Source: Piezodorus guildinii (lineage: Eukaryota; Arthropoda; Insecta; Hemiptera; Pentatomidae). Taken from it: 64,000 bases of DNA. Position numbers and translations under genes: made by a program. The notes under the pieces are model-generated. The model worked only from the letters and a program-made list of their open reading frames with translations. It made no database searches and was not told the origin of the DNA. The stretch is from the NCBI GenBank assembly GCA_023052935.1, contig CM041294.1, forward strand, positions 39,703,236 through 39,767,235. The letters run 5' to 3'. Numbering within the stretch: position 1 is the first letter of the stretch; each line of letters starts with the position of its first letter. Shown here in pieces: positions 35,285 through 46,029 of this stretch.

Positions 35285-36062
35285 GTTTCTAGTTTATTAA
35301 TTTTACTAAAGTGTTTGCTAAAAGGGATTAAAATAACCCCAGACAAGCTTATAACTATCCTTACCGATAGTCAAGCTGCTATCGGAGCCATGGGTAGCCA
35401 CATGACTCGGTCCAAACTAGTAGCGGTATGTAACAGAAATCTCAATACACTATCTCTGCTGAATAATGTCCGAGTTCATTGGGTGCCTAGTCACTCTACC
35501 ATTTTAGGCAATGAAAGAGCTGATAACCTCGCAATGGAGGGGTTCTGCTCAGTTAGTTTACACACCTGAACCTGCGTGTGGAATAAGCCTCAGCTATGCT
35601 AAAGGTTTAATTAAGGCGGCTGCTGGAGGGATACTGGAAAGTAGCATCACTCCAAGATGTTTTTGGAAGGACCCTGCAAAGATAGAAGTTGTACACTACT
35701 CTCAATGGACAGGATAACTCTGAGGAGAGTGACAGGACTGAATACAGGACACTGTCAGCTTAACAAGCATCTTTGCAACCTGGGGTTGGTGGCCTCATCG
35801 ACTTGTATCGATTCTGCAAGAAGATGAAACTGCACATCATAATGTGATATGCAGTTGTCCAGAGATTGCCAGGATACGGTTTTAAAATTTTGGCAGTGAC
35901 CGTATTATAATTAACCCCTATAGTTTGGTCAAATTCACCAATAGGCCTCTATTAACAGGAGAATGGATGGCGCACAATTAGCCTAATAAGAGGCTACAGT
36001 GCACAAGATAAGCCGGAAAAAACCCAGTGGCTGAAGTGCATTTTTTTATGAATAAATAAATA
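35285..36062 (+). pseudogene. LINE RNase H domain and tail
   Basis: Frame 35315-35569 encodes ITILTDSQAAIGAMG (RNase H catalytic Asp) and NNVRVHWVPSHSTILGNERA (conserved His, then GNERAD), so it covers about the second half of an RNase H domain. A frame break near 35550 is followed by PEPACGISLSYAKGLIKAAA, then GHCQLNKHL and DETAHHNVICSCPEIARIRF in further frames: the tail with its Cys/His cluster. It ends in an ATGAATAAATAAATAA-like 3' end. Polymerase and endonuclease are missing. Confidence 0.82.
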
Positions 36063-37054
36063 ATGTTGAAGTATTTTCAGTCTTAATTAGAGTTTAGTAT
36101 TGATTAGGTGTAGGATTAATGATCGGATTAGCATCCAAATTACGTGAATATATATGTATCTCGTGAAGAGATCGTTGTATATCACGATACGGTTATTTCC
36201 GTTTTCTTTTTTTCATTCAACAAATATTAACAAATCAATTAAACGTTTTTTCACATTGATAAACTAATTTCATAATGCTGAATTAAAATAATTAATTGCT
36301 TAAATAAAGCAAGTTTACATTTAGTGTATAACAAATAATAGAACAGAATATGTATTGATATTAAAATAATACATTAAACATGATATCAGATCAAGAAGCT
36401 GAAGAATTCAAAGGGTTTAGTTTAGATCTCATGGGAATAAAAAAAGCAAATATACGATTAAAAAAAAACTAACACACGTGGAATATCGGAATAAAAAAAA
36501 GCAATGAAATACTACCTCGGCTTTTCGTTTGGGAAAAAAATAATTATATCTGAAGGATAACATTTTAAATGAAATTAAGAAAAAGTGTTGAAGCATTGTT
36601 GATGAACGTGTACAAGGCAGATGCTAAAGGGTTATGAATATATCTGAATGGAGTGCGTTGGTGTCTGAATTAACTTGGGATTGGGTCCTGGCGAAAATGA
36701 AAACCTTACAAAATGAAAAAATAAAAAAGTAAAGAAGATACAGTCACACAGGTATTTGAATGTTTTTGATATTGATTAAAAAGTTTAAGGAACAACTTAT
36801 TGGAAGGAAAATTGGCAATCAGAATTTTATAAAGTAGTCCTAATAATACATTCTATAAAGTTATTTTAAATTTCATTATTTCTTTTATTCGATTTTCTTG
36901 AATTATACAATACCAAGAGAAAGCATGACGACGGAACAACAAAAAATTAGGATTCATGATTATTTTATCGGTTTTAGGGTGTTAAGAGTTTAATTGAAAA
37001 CCATTTTTGTAGTCTTGAGCTCTTTAAAAGAGAATTATATTTTAATTCACTAAT
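36063..37054. other. Non-coding stretch
   Basis: AT-rich; no long frame or recognised repeat. Confidence 0.45.
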
Positions 37055-37068
37055 ATTAACCATTTCAG

Positions 37069-37277
37069 GAAGGAATTAGTCCGGGTGGCGGTCATTAAAT
37101 GAAACAACTAAATAGTTTCAACTATTTATTGTTTGCCAACGTTTCGACCCCCTTTGTGGGTCATCATCAGGGCGCATGGTGGGAGAATGGAAACCTCCCA
37201 TTTTTGTTTCATTTAATGACCGCCACCCGGACTAATTCCTTCCAGTAATTCTCAACGGTTAACTAATTACATCCACA
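37069..37277 (-). mobile_element. Hairpin element with hammerhead-like core, 209 bp
   Basis: Flanked by a perfect 14-bp target duplication ATTAACCATTTCAG (37055-37068 and 37278-37291). Inside, a 38-bp perfect inverted repeat (37069-37106 and 37205-37242, containing AGTCCGGGTGGCGGTCATTA) encloses about 98 bp with the ribozyme-like motif and a small AAATAGTT palindrome. A target duplication of this length and no transposase suggest a retrotransposed non-autonomous RNA, as for Penelope-type or retrozyme elements. The perfect match of the arms implies a young insertion. Confidence 0.75.
37135..37173 (-). ncRNA. Hammerhead-ribozyme-like motif, canonical core
   Basis: Minus strand order: GCC, CUGAUGA, U, stem II GACCC with GGGUC around ACAAAGG, GAAA, CG, UU, GGC. 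All core boxes of a type I hammerhead are exact. Stem I would start with GCC/GGC; stem III is the self-complementary ACGU, which would be stable only in a dimer, as described for Penelope-like elements. Cleavage would be after GUU. It lies in the loop of a 38-bp hairpin. Confidence 0.65.
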
Positions 37278-37364
37278 ATTAACCATTTCAGTTTAGAATA
37301 TATTGATTTTTAACGATTTAACGATATCTGCTTGTGAATCATTTTACTGTTAATATATTTAAAC

Positions 37365-37412
37365 ACGATCGCAATACTTACTACATATAGTAAGTAAAAG
37401 TAAAAATAAAAA
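37365..37412 (+). repeat. Family R 3'-terminal remnant
   Basis: CACGATCGCAATACTTACTA, then an ATATAG palindrome and TAAGTAAAAGTAAAAAT, as at 57525-57565. Only the hairpin end is left. Confidence 0.6.
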
Positions 37413-38230
37413 AAATGTATTGTTTTTTTGTTAGATATCCAGCTTGGCTATTTATTTTCCATGCCAAAGTGTTGCTGAATCTAACCGAAAAACGTTCTAG
37501 AGTATAAATCGCAGTCATAAAAATTTAAATTGGTGAAAGATTTTATGATAATAAAATATCACTTCTTCTTCGATCTCCTCTGAAATGGTGATGTCCGGTA
37601 GTATCGTAGAATTGTGAACTCAACGGTCCTCTTGAGGTCCTCAAGAATCACTTTATTATTTTATTTTTCATCTTCATATTTTTTCATTCGCACCAGTCAG
37701 AAGCTATCTGACAATAAGGAAGTGTGCTAGAGAAAACATCAGCAGTAGATGTGATTGGTATAGGGAGGGAAAGTGCACAACAGCATCCCTTCGTAGGCTT
37801 TAATCTAGCAGGGAAGGTCTCTCATCCAGCTTTTTTTCAGCCTTCCGCATTTCAGCTATTGAGCAAGTCGTTTATAAGTCTATTGTCGTGTCCGTGCAGT
37901 TTGCTATGAAAACGCGAGTAGAGAGTTCGTATGTGTTGGTTAACTGTTGGTTGTTGTATGGCTGTATGTGGATGTGTGGATTTTTCCTGTTTCAATACTA
38001 AAGAGCTGTCGTTATGGGTCTGAAATTATTTTTATTGTAAGTATTACAGTTTTTGTATCTGAGTCTTTTTTGCAGAACCGAAAAATCTGTGATCTCTAAG
38101 TCCAAATCGATATGTATGTATGATCATGTATTCTGTCTAATTTTCAGTTTTGATCATTTGGATAAAAGAAAGTATAGTACTTTCAGTTGCAGGTACAGTA
38201 CTTTGTCAAGCACATAAATACACTCTGTTT
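37413..38230. other. Non-coding or unassigned stretch
   Basis: Contains a less AT-rich segment (37690-38000) with a 61-codon plus frame of no recognisable family, followed by a TTATTGTAAGT donor-like site at about 38033. It could be a 5' exon or element remnant; not supported further. Confidence 0.3.
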
Positions 38231-38243
38231 TTTGTTCAAAACT

Positions 38244-38497
38244 GTTTGTTTAATTATTTATTTAACGTCACTTTATGCTACTATGGCTAATCAGACGATG
38301 CTACAGTGGGAGTCCTAAATTTTGCCTATCCAGGTTTTATAGGTTGTTAGACCACCTTTTAACGTCCCCTCCGAAGGACGACATAACTAAGGATTTTTTA
38401 GTCCCATTAAAAAATCCTAGGACCACCTGCGGGTTTGAACCCGTGGCCTTTGGCATAGGAGGCAGTTATGCTAGTCATCCAGCTACCAGTGATCTCA
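38244..38497 (-). mobile_element. tRNA-derived SINE with target duplications
   Basis: 254 bp between perfect 13-bp direct repeats TTTGTTCAAAACT (38231-38243 and 38498-38510). On the minus strand the head has a tRNA-like A box (GGTAGCTGGATGACTAGC) and a B box in a CGGGTTCAAACCCG T-arm, about 40 nt apart. The body follows, then a 3' end with GCATAAAGTGACGTTAAAT and an AATAA-type tail. A polymerase III promoter is implied. A 3' remnant of the same family lies at 8893-8940. Confidence 0.9.
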
Positions 38498-38510
38498 TTT
38501 GTTCAAAACT

Positions 38511-39390
38511 TTTTCGAGCCCTGTTACTATAATTGTACCATAGACTATGCAATTACAAAAGATTTATAAATTTTCACTTGTGGCTCATTAGAAGATTGAA
38601 AGGAGTGAGATCCTTCTGTATTTATTAGTTGGAAAAAATTACATTATTTTTGAAAAATCATATTCTCCTGGAATAAATTCTTTATCGTGATAAATACTAT
38701 ACCATTAAGGACGAGACCTCTATGAGGACAAACTGTGGCCCAGATAATTAACTTTGGAAGAGAAATAGAGCTATTTGTTAAGAAATTCGTAGGCGGGCAG
38801 TCCCGGCTAAGGCCGCAATTTTTAGCCGGCTGATTATATCTTCTACCTTAAAGCTCTTCTCCAAACTTTTTACGATTGAACAAAAGAATTTAACGATGTA
38901 AAATATAAGATTAGAAAGAATGATATATAGATTAGTTTTTATACATTTTAGTAACAGAAAAATTGTATTTATTATATTTAGCATACTCTTTAATAAGTAA
39001 TAATGATTTTTGAGGAACAGGCACTTTGAAGCTTGAGATTTTTTTAATGTTTTGAAACGATTTGAACTCGAAATACTATTGACTTATATATTTTCCTTAA
39101 AAATATCAACTTTATTACTTCTCCCTAAATATCAAGAGCGTTGATTAAAAAAAAAAAAAAGTAAAATAGAATGGGTTTGCTTGATTAAAAGAGGTAACAC
39201 GCAACCTGAATATATTGAAAAAAAAAATGGATTGGTTTGTTCAGTGCTGTAGAAAAACTCCCTTTCACAAAAGTTACGGGAAACCTCTAACAAAGGTTGC
39301 CTATGATCCCTAAATATAAAAAATATAGAGTTGGAGAAAACTTAAAAATTACCTCCACTTCGTGTTGCCTTGTATTCTTTAAATGAACAT
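38511..39390. other. Non-coding stretch
   Basis: AT-rich; the 68-codon minus frame at 38778-38984 is low complexity. No element recognised. Confidence 0.45.
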
Positions 39391-39392
39391 TA

Positions 39393-39668
39393 GGGGTACT
39401 CACTACGTTTGATATAGCACATTTTTTGTGATATTTTACTAAATCCGCCGGGCATGTTACTAAGGGTACTCACTACGTTTGCTATAGCATGCTATTGTGC
39501 TAAACCCATTAATTTTATACAGGAAATAACTGTAGAAACTCGACGGGTTTAGCAAAATAACCAAATAGCATGCTATAGCAAACGTAGTGAGTTCCCCTAC
39601 CGTAGAATCTGGGCAGGTTTAGCACAATAGCACAAAAAATGTGCTATAGCAAACGTAGTGAGTACCCC
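39393..39668. mobile_element. TA-flanked MITE (family T), outer copy
   Basis: Terminal inverted repeats GGGGTACTCACTACGTTTG, continuing ATATAGCAC with inverted GCTATAGCA at right; TA at 39391-39392 and 39669-39670. Interrupted by a second family member at 39463-39597. Without that insert it is about 139 bp. Confidence 0.9.
39463..39597. mobile_element. TA-flanked MITE (family T), nested inner copy
   Basis: 135 bp with AGGGTACTCACTACGTTTGC at left and the inverted form at right, and its own flanking TA pair (39461-39462, 39598-39599). The interior matches 42488-42632 in opposite orientation (GGAAATAACTGTAGAAACTC). Confidence 0.92.
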
Positions 39669-39670
39669 TA

Positions 39671-40545
39671 TCATCTCAGTGGCTGGTTAAATAGGAGACT
39701 TACCTTTTACATAATCTCGTACGTTATATTATTGTTACTATTAATGTCTTGTTACCTTTGTATATATGTTCTTAAATAATGTTTTTGTAAATAGTAAATT
39801 TTTTTTTCTTTTTTATTATTATGTTTTGTTTATAACTTTGTATATATGTAAATAGATCTGCACGAAATGAACTATTTGACCTCTCATGTGTGCTAGTAAG
39901 GGATGCCGATGGTAATTGATATGGATATGGAAATTAATGTTTTTTTTTATCTCAATAGAATTGGCTGGATTAAGCCAGGCTCTCAAAAACAAACCAATTG
40001 TAGTTTAAACACAGAATTGTGCTGAGTTTGTCTTAATCTAAAAAATATTAAAAAAACGATTTTGGGTAATTACCCAAGGCATCCGATAGTAAGAACCTTC
40101 AAATTAAATGGGCAAACTATAGCATTACACAGAAACACAAGTATAATCAATCATAAAAAATATTACGTAGATGCATCGAGAATGTATGTGTATGTATTTC
40201 TCTCCTATTAACCCTTTGGTCAAAGGAGTAAAAGTTCATGAATAAATTATAGTATTAAAATCTAAAATGATTGATATCGAGTCATCACTAGTTTAGATAT
40301 CAGATAGATAGAAAAGCTCAATAGAATAAAACATTACAGAATACAAATATTTATTGAAAACCATTCAGGAATTACTACTTCAAAATCCAATAATAATGGA
40401 AAAACCCACGGTTGAAAACCAAAGCCCTAATAAAGCGTGAAACATAAAAGGTCTTTCAATAGGAGAGTATTGACACAGTAGATTAACTGTCAAAGTGTTC
40501 AAATGCCACAAACCCAAATTTCTTCAAACCACTGTTTTGCATTAA
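39671..40545. other. Non-coding stretch
   Basis: AT-rich without recognised repeats or exons. Confidence 0.45.
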
Positions 40546-40553
40546 GTACCTAC

Positions 40554-41638
40554 TAGGGTTTATACAAAAACCGACGTTTTAGAAAACAGTTTTTCGAATA
40601 GTAATTTTTCCAGAAAACCGTTTTTAACCGGTTTCGAGTTAAAAAAATAAAAGTTTGTACTGAAATATTCTGTAATTCGAATAAAAAATTTTAACATTTT
40701 ATTGACAGTAAAATTTTTTTATTTAATTCAGTAGAACGAAGAAATAATAGTTGACCAGGATTAAATAACTTTTTATAATTTTCACTATAAGGATGTAAAT
40801 ATTTTTATAATAGTGAAACGATTTATTCAGCAAAGAGTTCGAATAAATGAAAATGATATATTTTCATAATAACCATATTATTTTTTCCCCCTAATGTTAT
40901 GAAATACAGATGGATATATATAAAAAACAATTAGAAAATATATAACTGTTATTATATAATGTAAATTATAATAAAAAGTTTATGCATACATACTTATTAC
41001 AATCAATTTTAGTTTTAAAGACAGTTAAGCAAAAGACCGAGTATTTTATATTCAGGGCAATTTTAATACAAATTTAAATATTCTATTTGTTGTTTTGTTT
41101 AATAAAATATGATTTCAAAAAACAAAGGACGTCTATCGATTTGCTATTTAGCCGTGTCCTTAGTTTATTCACAGAATTCCCCGAAATAGAAAATACCTTC
41201 TCACTTGCAAGCGAACTATGCTTAGTCGTTTTTAAAGCCTGATTTTAAAAATTTATATTTTTATAATATTAAAATATGTAACCTGCTTACATTTTGTATA
41301 ATACCATCTATATTAAATATCTATCAATGGAACCGAGCCCTGAATTTATGAACTGTACATGAAGAAGCCAGAAGACGAACTGATATAAAATCTAAATTAA
41401 TTCATCCAGTAGACAAAACACACCGTTTCTTGAATGGAATACGACCAATATGATTCCAAGAACCAAACTACTTGCAACAGTGTTTTCATTAATCTGCTAC
41501 ATTTGGCTACATTTGTCATTTTGAAATTTTTTAAAAGTGTTATTCATTCATTGAAAACCGATATTTTCTACTAAAAAACCGGTTTTCGTATTTCATGATT
41601 TTCTCCCAAAAAACGGTTTTAAAAACCGACAAACACTA
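40554..41638. mobile_element. Non-autonomous hAT-like element, 1.08 kb
   Basis: Imperfect inverted ends: TAGGGTTTATACAAAAACCG at left, and inverted at right TAGTGTTTGTCGGTTTTTAA. Subterminal sequence is dense in AAACCGGTTTT-like motifs. The flanks GTACCTAC (40546-40553) and GTGCCTAC (41639-41646) are a 7-of-8 target duplication, the hAT size. A short internal frame (TEFPEIENTFSLASELCLVV) could be a transposase relic; no intact transposase. Confidence 0.72.
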
Positions 41639-41769
41639 GTGCCTACCACACGGGACCTGCCACGACCTTGTTCCGTTTTCTTACCAACCATGATAAAGTC
41701 CAGAAAATTTTTTTTCTTCGGAAAATGTACTCTTACCGGGAAATAATAGCATATAATATCGGCCATTAT

Positions 41770-42108
41770 TGAAGCAACGATAGAAAACAAGCTTTTGTTG
41801 TACAAATAAATATTGAAACCTGTTTGGAAGTATGGGATTCAGCTCTGGGGTTGTTCCAAAAATAGTAATATTCGTATAATACAAATATTTGAAAACAAAG
41901 TATGCAGTATATTTGGTGCTCCGTGGTACATATTGCCAAACAGTTGCATAAACAGCTTAAAGTTGACCTCCTCAAAGATGGAATTTTAAGATATTCTGAA
42001 GGATCAAAACGCCATATTAATCCTGGAATGTTGGCCTTGGCTGAGCAAGCTTCCTGTCAGGTAAGAAGGCTCAAAAGATTAAAGCCCTATGATTTGATAT
42101 GCAAGTAA
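41770..42108 (+). pseudogene. Jockey-type LINE C-terminal fragment
   Basis: Translation gives LKPVWKYGIQLWGCSKNSNI, then RIIQIFENKVCSIFGAPWYI and, after a frame change near 41963, KVDLLKDGILRYSEGSKRHI ending KRLKPYDLICK and stop. This is collinear with the last 110 residues of the intact ORF2, but a more distant subfamily (an ALAEQASCQVRRLKRLKP tail). 5'-truncated, frameshifted. Confidence 0.8.
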
Positions 42109-42487
42109 ATTTCTAAATCGGGAGACTGGGCTATAGGAAGGTGACCGATATAATGAAAGAAGAGCAACTTGTTGGGTCAGCTCAGTTGTTGTAGAAGGTG
42201 GTTTTGGGGGGCTAGAGTCCAAGATTAAGTCATTGAGATTTCACTTTGAAAAAAAAGAAAAAGTCATCGAAGCTTGTTTTCCAGGAAAATAAAATAATGA
42301 AGAATAAATGATAACCCTTTCTTAAAATAGGGAAATTTTACTTAGCTACTCAATAGAGCATTCTGGTGTGAGCTACGCACGACTTTTACTGACATCGGTT
42401 GTTTAAGACCTTTTAAATAATTTTGAGTTGAAAAAAATGTTAAGGATTACATTCAGTTGGAAACATAGTTTTTTTTATTAAATAATA

Positions 42488-42632
42488 GGGGTACTCACTA
42501 CGTTTGCTATAGCATGCTATTTGTGTTATTTTGCTAAACCCGTCGAGTTTCTACAGTTATTTCCTGTATAAAATTGATGGTTTAAGCACAATAGCACAAA
42601 TAGCATGCTATAGCAAACGTAGTGAGTACCCC
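42488..42632. mobile_element. TA-flanked MITE (family T), 145 bp
   Basis: GGGGTACTCACTACGTTTGC and its perfect inverse at the right end, TA at 42486-42487 and 42633-42634. The large duplication of this region begins inside its left terminal repeat at 42505. Copy 2 (from 49405) therefore lacks the first 17 bp. Confidence 0.93.
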
Positions 42633-42649
42633 TATTATAACATTATGAA

Positions 42650-43170
42650 ATCTTTGTGTACATATATCATATAAGTTTATGACCTATTCGTTACTTTACA
42701 TCACCTTTCACAGCTTTGTGTGGAAGATATCATTTTTTTTTTTTTTTTTATATATAAAATCTTTTACTTTCCAAAGGAATATAATACATCTATATTACTA
42801 TTTTTGTGCACAGAAAAAAAAAAAAAGAATTACCTAAACTAATAATTTTGCTCTTTTCTTCTTTAGTTGATTATGAAATTCCTTCAACTTGTATATTTAG
42901 CCATATTTTAACAATGCTAATAAGATAATATGTTTATTTTTTCATAGTCTCCAAAATCAAATATACTTCATATAATCAAAATTAAAAATTATGGCATTTA
43001 AACTCTGTCAAACTATTTAAATCAGAATGAAACCTTTCGTAATATTAAAGCCTATTAAATTTTAAACCGATATAGCTTAAGGTGAAACAGACGCAAAATG
43101 CATGATATAAAGTGGCTCTTCTTGTTTGTCAATTTTTATGAAAAAGTTGCTGTAACTTCTCAGATATATA
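42650..43170 (+). repeat. Dispersed repeat family R copy
   Basis: Carries CTTTTACTTTCCAAAGGAAT, GGCATTTAAACTCTGTCAAA, TAATATTAAAGCCTATTAAA and GCAAAATGCATGATATAAAG in family order. Interrupted at about 43170 by the truncated Jockey copy. The duplicate lies at about 49550-50070. Confidence 0.75.
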
Positions 43171-44269
43171 CGCTACTAGGTATGTGGAAGTAAAAAGGTC
43201 ACCTATGTCGTGCGTGCAAAAAATCTTTGCTTCTGCCTGTCTCGTTGGGGCCGGTGTTCCTCAAGGCAGCGTCTTGGGACCCATCCTCTACATCCTTTAC
43301 ACTGCTGATATTCCTACACATCCTGATACCTTTCTGGCAACTTTTGCAGACGACACCGCCATCCTATCATCCAGTTCCAATCCTGAAATAGCATCCTTCC
43401 TTAAACCTTCAGAGACACCTTTTCCTTATCGAACACTGGTGTAATAACTGGCGTGTAAAGGTGAACGAAGCCAAATGTAAACACATAACCTTTACTCTTA
43501 GACGAAAATCCTGTCCGCCAGTTTATTTCAACTCATTACCGATTCCTCTCTCAGATACAGTCCGGTATCTTGGCTTACTGTTAGACAAAAGATTGACTTG
43601 GAACCCACATACAAGACTTAAAAGACAAGAACTCAACCGACGATTCGGACAGTTATACCGACTACTCAACAGAAAATCTGAACTTACAGTTGACAACAAA
43701 TTATTAATCTACAAGACAATACTGAAGCCCATCTGGACCTACGGACTTGAACTGTGGGGGACAGCTAAACGTTCTAACATCAAACGCATTCAATCCTTTC
43801 AATCCAAAGTCCTCCGTACAATAGTAAATGCTCCTTATTATGTCTCCAATTATACCTTGCACCACGACCTTAATGTTCCATTTATTTCAGACCTAATACC
43901 ATCCAAATTTTCCAAATTCCACCAGAACCTCATTCATCATCCTAATCCTTTAGCTCAATCCTTATCCAGCTCCACTCATCCATACAACCCACCTAGAAGG
44001 TTGAAACGGCAGTGGCCCCGCGACCTTTTGTAAATATATTGGAGTTCTAGCACTGGCTAGATTCTCCACTCAATGTGATGTATGTATGAGTGTGTGTATG
44101 TTTATATAGGTATAAGTGAATTATTGACTTTTGTATTGATTCATTATTGTGTATATATTTTATTGTAATTTTATGTTGTGTGAATATTGTATGAATGTAG
44201 TATGTTTGATGTCATTCAGCACTACTATTAATGTCCAAATTGGGACAGATTGTAAAATTTTCTCAATAA
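43171..44269 (+). pseudogene. 5'-truncated Jockey-type LINE, subfamily B, copy 1
   Basis: Starts within the reverse transcriptase. Frame 43184-43444 has GVPQGSVLGPILYILYTADI and FADDTAIL (catalytic FADD). One extra base near 43405 shifts the frame, which resumes as HWCNNWRVKVNEAKCKHITF. Frame 43461-44033 then covers DTVRYLGLLLDKRLTWNPHT, IYKTILKPIWTYGLELWGTA and PPRRLKRQWPRDLL with stop. A short 3' UTR ends TGTAAAATTTTCTCAATAA. It is related to, but clearly distinct from, the intact element downstream. Inactive. Confidence 0.93.
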
Positions 44270-44694
44270 CTACTAGCGCTACTTTTATTAACCACATGCT
44301 ATCTCGTCTCTCTAAAACTTTATTATCTCATTGTGATATAGTTAGTTATCAAGTGAAAAACTTAGTGTAGTAAAATCACATCACCTCTATTTTCATTAGA
44401 AACTACAATCGGTGAGTAATCAATTGATTATTAAGTCGTATTGACCAGTTCAATAACATTCTATGAGATAAGGCTTGGAGACACCTGGACATCTTGGACA
44501 TCCTCCCCACTCCCACTTGGAGCCAGTGAGCCTTCAGTGGCCCAAGAGAGAGGGTACCTCTCGCCAGTCAATTTTCTCCGCGCATACGTAATTACTTACG
44601 ACTACTGGACAGATTATTTTATTTATTTTCCTTATTATTTTTTCCTCCGCCTTTTCTTTCACAATAATATCTCATCGCTCGTAGCCAATATGAA
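44270..44694 (+). promoter_or_regulatory. 5' UTR and presumed internal promoter of the Jockey element
   Basis: 425 bp from the 5' border (CTACTAGCGCTACTTTTATT) to ORF1, with no long frame of its own. Jockey-clade elements carry an internal polymerase II promoter at their 5' end. No specific motif is claimed here. Confidence 0.5.
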
Positions 44695-46029
44695 ATGAGA
44701 TATTTTCATATGGTGATGTCGAGTAAAGCGACAAGCAATAAACGAAGTAGGAGCTTAGGGACTACTCCTACTAATTCTCCGCCAAAAAATAAATCTAGGA
44801 AATCACAAAGGAAGGCTAATAACACCGTAACACCAGGCAGCTCAGTAGAAAACATGGAGCCCCGACCTGGCACCTCTTCACAGGCTATGACAGAAGAATC
44901 TCCTTTCTTCACCCCCAATCCATATCAGGCGTTATCTAACACCCCCGAAGACGGCATGGAGGCAGCACCAGCTCCCAGAGAGGCTAAACCGCCTCCAATA
45001 TTTATCAAAAATATCAAAAATTTCAAACTCCTTTGTCAACAATTAGATAATATTGCGGGCTCTGGAACATACATTTGTGTCAGTCGTATAAATGACACAA
45101 AATTGATGCCAGACACCCCAGAGACATACCGAAAAATAGTCAAATATCTGTGTGACACGAAAGCTGACTTTCATACATATCAGCTACAAGAAGATAGAGC
45201 TCTTAGAGTGGTGATAAGACACCTGCACCCCTCGACGCCTACAGATGCCATCAAAGAAGAACTGACATCTATGGGATTTGAAATCCGACAAATTGTCAAT
45301 GTTACTAAGGAAAATAGAGAACAGCCCGGACAAAGTAACAAAATACCATTACCTCTCTTTTTTGTTGATCTTGAAAGATCCCCCGGGGTTGAAAACATCT
45401 ACTCCGTCAATCGCCTCTACTACACAAGAGTTGTAGTAGAAAAACCTTATATTAAAAAAGACATAGTTCAGTGCCATAAATGCCAGGCATATGGACACAC
45501 AAAACGGTACTGCCATCATATATCCCGGTGCGTCAGATGTGGTGGACAGCATAAGACTGAGGAATGCACCAAAACAAGACAAACTCCTGCAATTTGCGCA
45601 CTCTGTCACCAAGGGCATCCAGCTAACTACAAGGGGTGCCAGACCTACAAGCTCTTAAAGTCAAGACTGCAGGCAGTACCTCGTCAAGACCTCACTCCTA
45701 GACCGCTAAGAAAACCCTCCAGAATCGTTAACTCTGGGGTCTCATATGCCCAAATGCTGGAAGAAGATGAGACACCACAAGCTCATCCCCAACCTCAAGA
45801 TTCCTACCCTCAATATCAACATCCACATAATCCTACCACTCAACCTAGGACCGATACCCAAAAGTCCAGCCCACACAGAATTTCCTACATTCCTCCTCCT
45901 ACCACCTCTACTGATATTACTGCCACCATGAATACATTCCTGTCTGAGCTCAAATCTCTTATTACCCCTCTCATCTCTTTGCTAACAAACTTAGTATCCA
46001 ACCTGATCCAAGTACCTAGAAATCCATAA
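44695..46029 (+). CDS. Jockey ORF1 nucleic-acid-binding (gag-like) protein
   Basis: 444 residues. A Ser/Thr/Pro/Lys-rich N-terminal third (residues 8-90), a central region (about 95-250) of the type found before the zinc knuckles in Jockey gag proteins (includes PPIFIKNIKNFKLLCQQL and HLHPSTPTDAIKEELTSMGF), then three CCHC-like knuckles. These are CHKCQAYGHTKRYC at about 260, CVRCGGQHKTEEC at about 279 and CALCHQGHPANYKGC at about 301. A Pro/Gln-rich tail and a hydrophobic C-terminus (LITPLISLLTNLVSNLI) follow. It would bind the element RNA in a ribonucleoprotein. M8 (MSSKATSN) is an alternative start. TAA stop is immediately followed by the ORF2 ATG in the same frame. Confidence 0.95.
   Translation: MRYFHMVMSSKATSNKRSRSLGTTPTNSPPKNKSRKSQRKANNTVTPGSSVENMEPRPGTSSQAMTEESPFFTPNPYQALSNTPEDGMEAAPAPREAKPPPIFIKNIKNFKLLCQQLDNIAGSGTYICVSRINDTKLMPDTPETYRKIVKYLCDTKADFHTYQLQEDRALRVVIRHLHPSTPTDAIKEELTSMGFEIRQIVNVTKENREQPGQSNKIPLPLFFVDLERSPGVENIYSVNRLYYTRVVVEKPYIKKDIVQCHKCQAYGHTKRYCHHISRCVRCGGQHKTEECTKTRQTPAICALCHQGHPANYKGCQTYKLLKSRLQAVPRQDLTPRPLRKPSRIVNSGVSYAQMLEEDETPQAHPQPQDSYPQYQHPHNPTTQPRTDTQKSSPHRISYIPPPTTSTDITATMNTFLSELKSLITPLISLLTNLVSNLIQVPRNP

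Larger units (their letters stand above)
42505..44269 (+). repeat. 1.76-kb direct repeat, copy 1 (left flank of the intact Jockey element)
   Basis: Near-identical to 49405-51167. Differences seen: one T run and neighbouring AT count (42733-42753), one T/C change (43004 against 49903), and one missing C in copy 2 (near 50908). It contains most of a MITE, a family R copy and a truncated Jockey copy, ending at CTCAATAA exactly where the intact element starts. Confidence 0.95.

Noticed and set aside
38430..38497. A genuine tRNA gene on the minus strand
   Set aside because: The tRNA-like head is part of a 254-bp SINE with its own 13-bp target duplication.
42488..42632. Rho-independent terminator or bacterial regulatory hairpin
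   Set aside because: The palindrome is a MITE with TA flanks in a eukaryotic context.
44695..45618. Minus-strand ORFs within ORF1 (44706-44918, 45180-45398, 45349-45618)
   Set aside because: They are antisense shadows of the gag-like coding region, with no domain.
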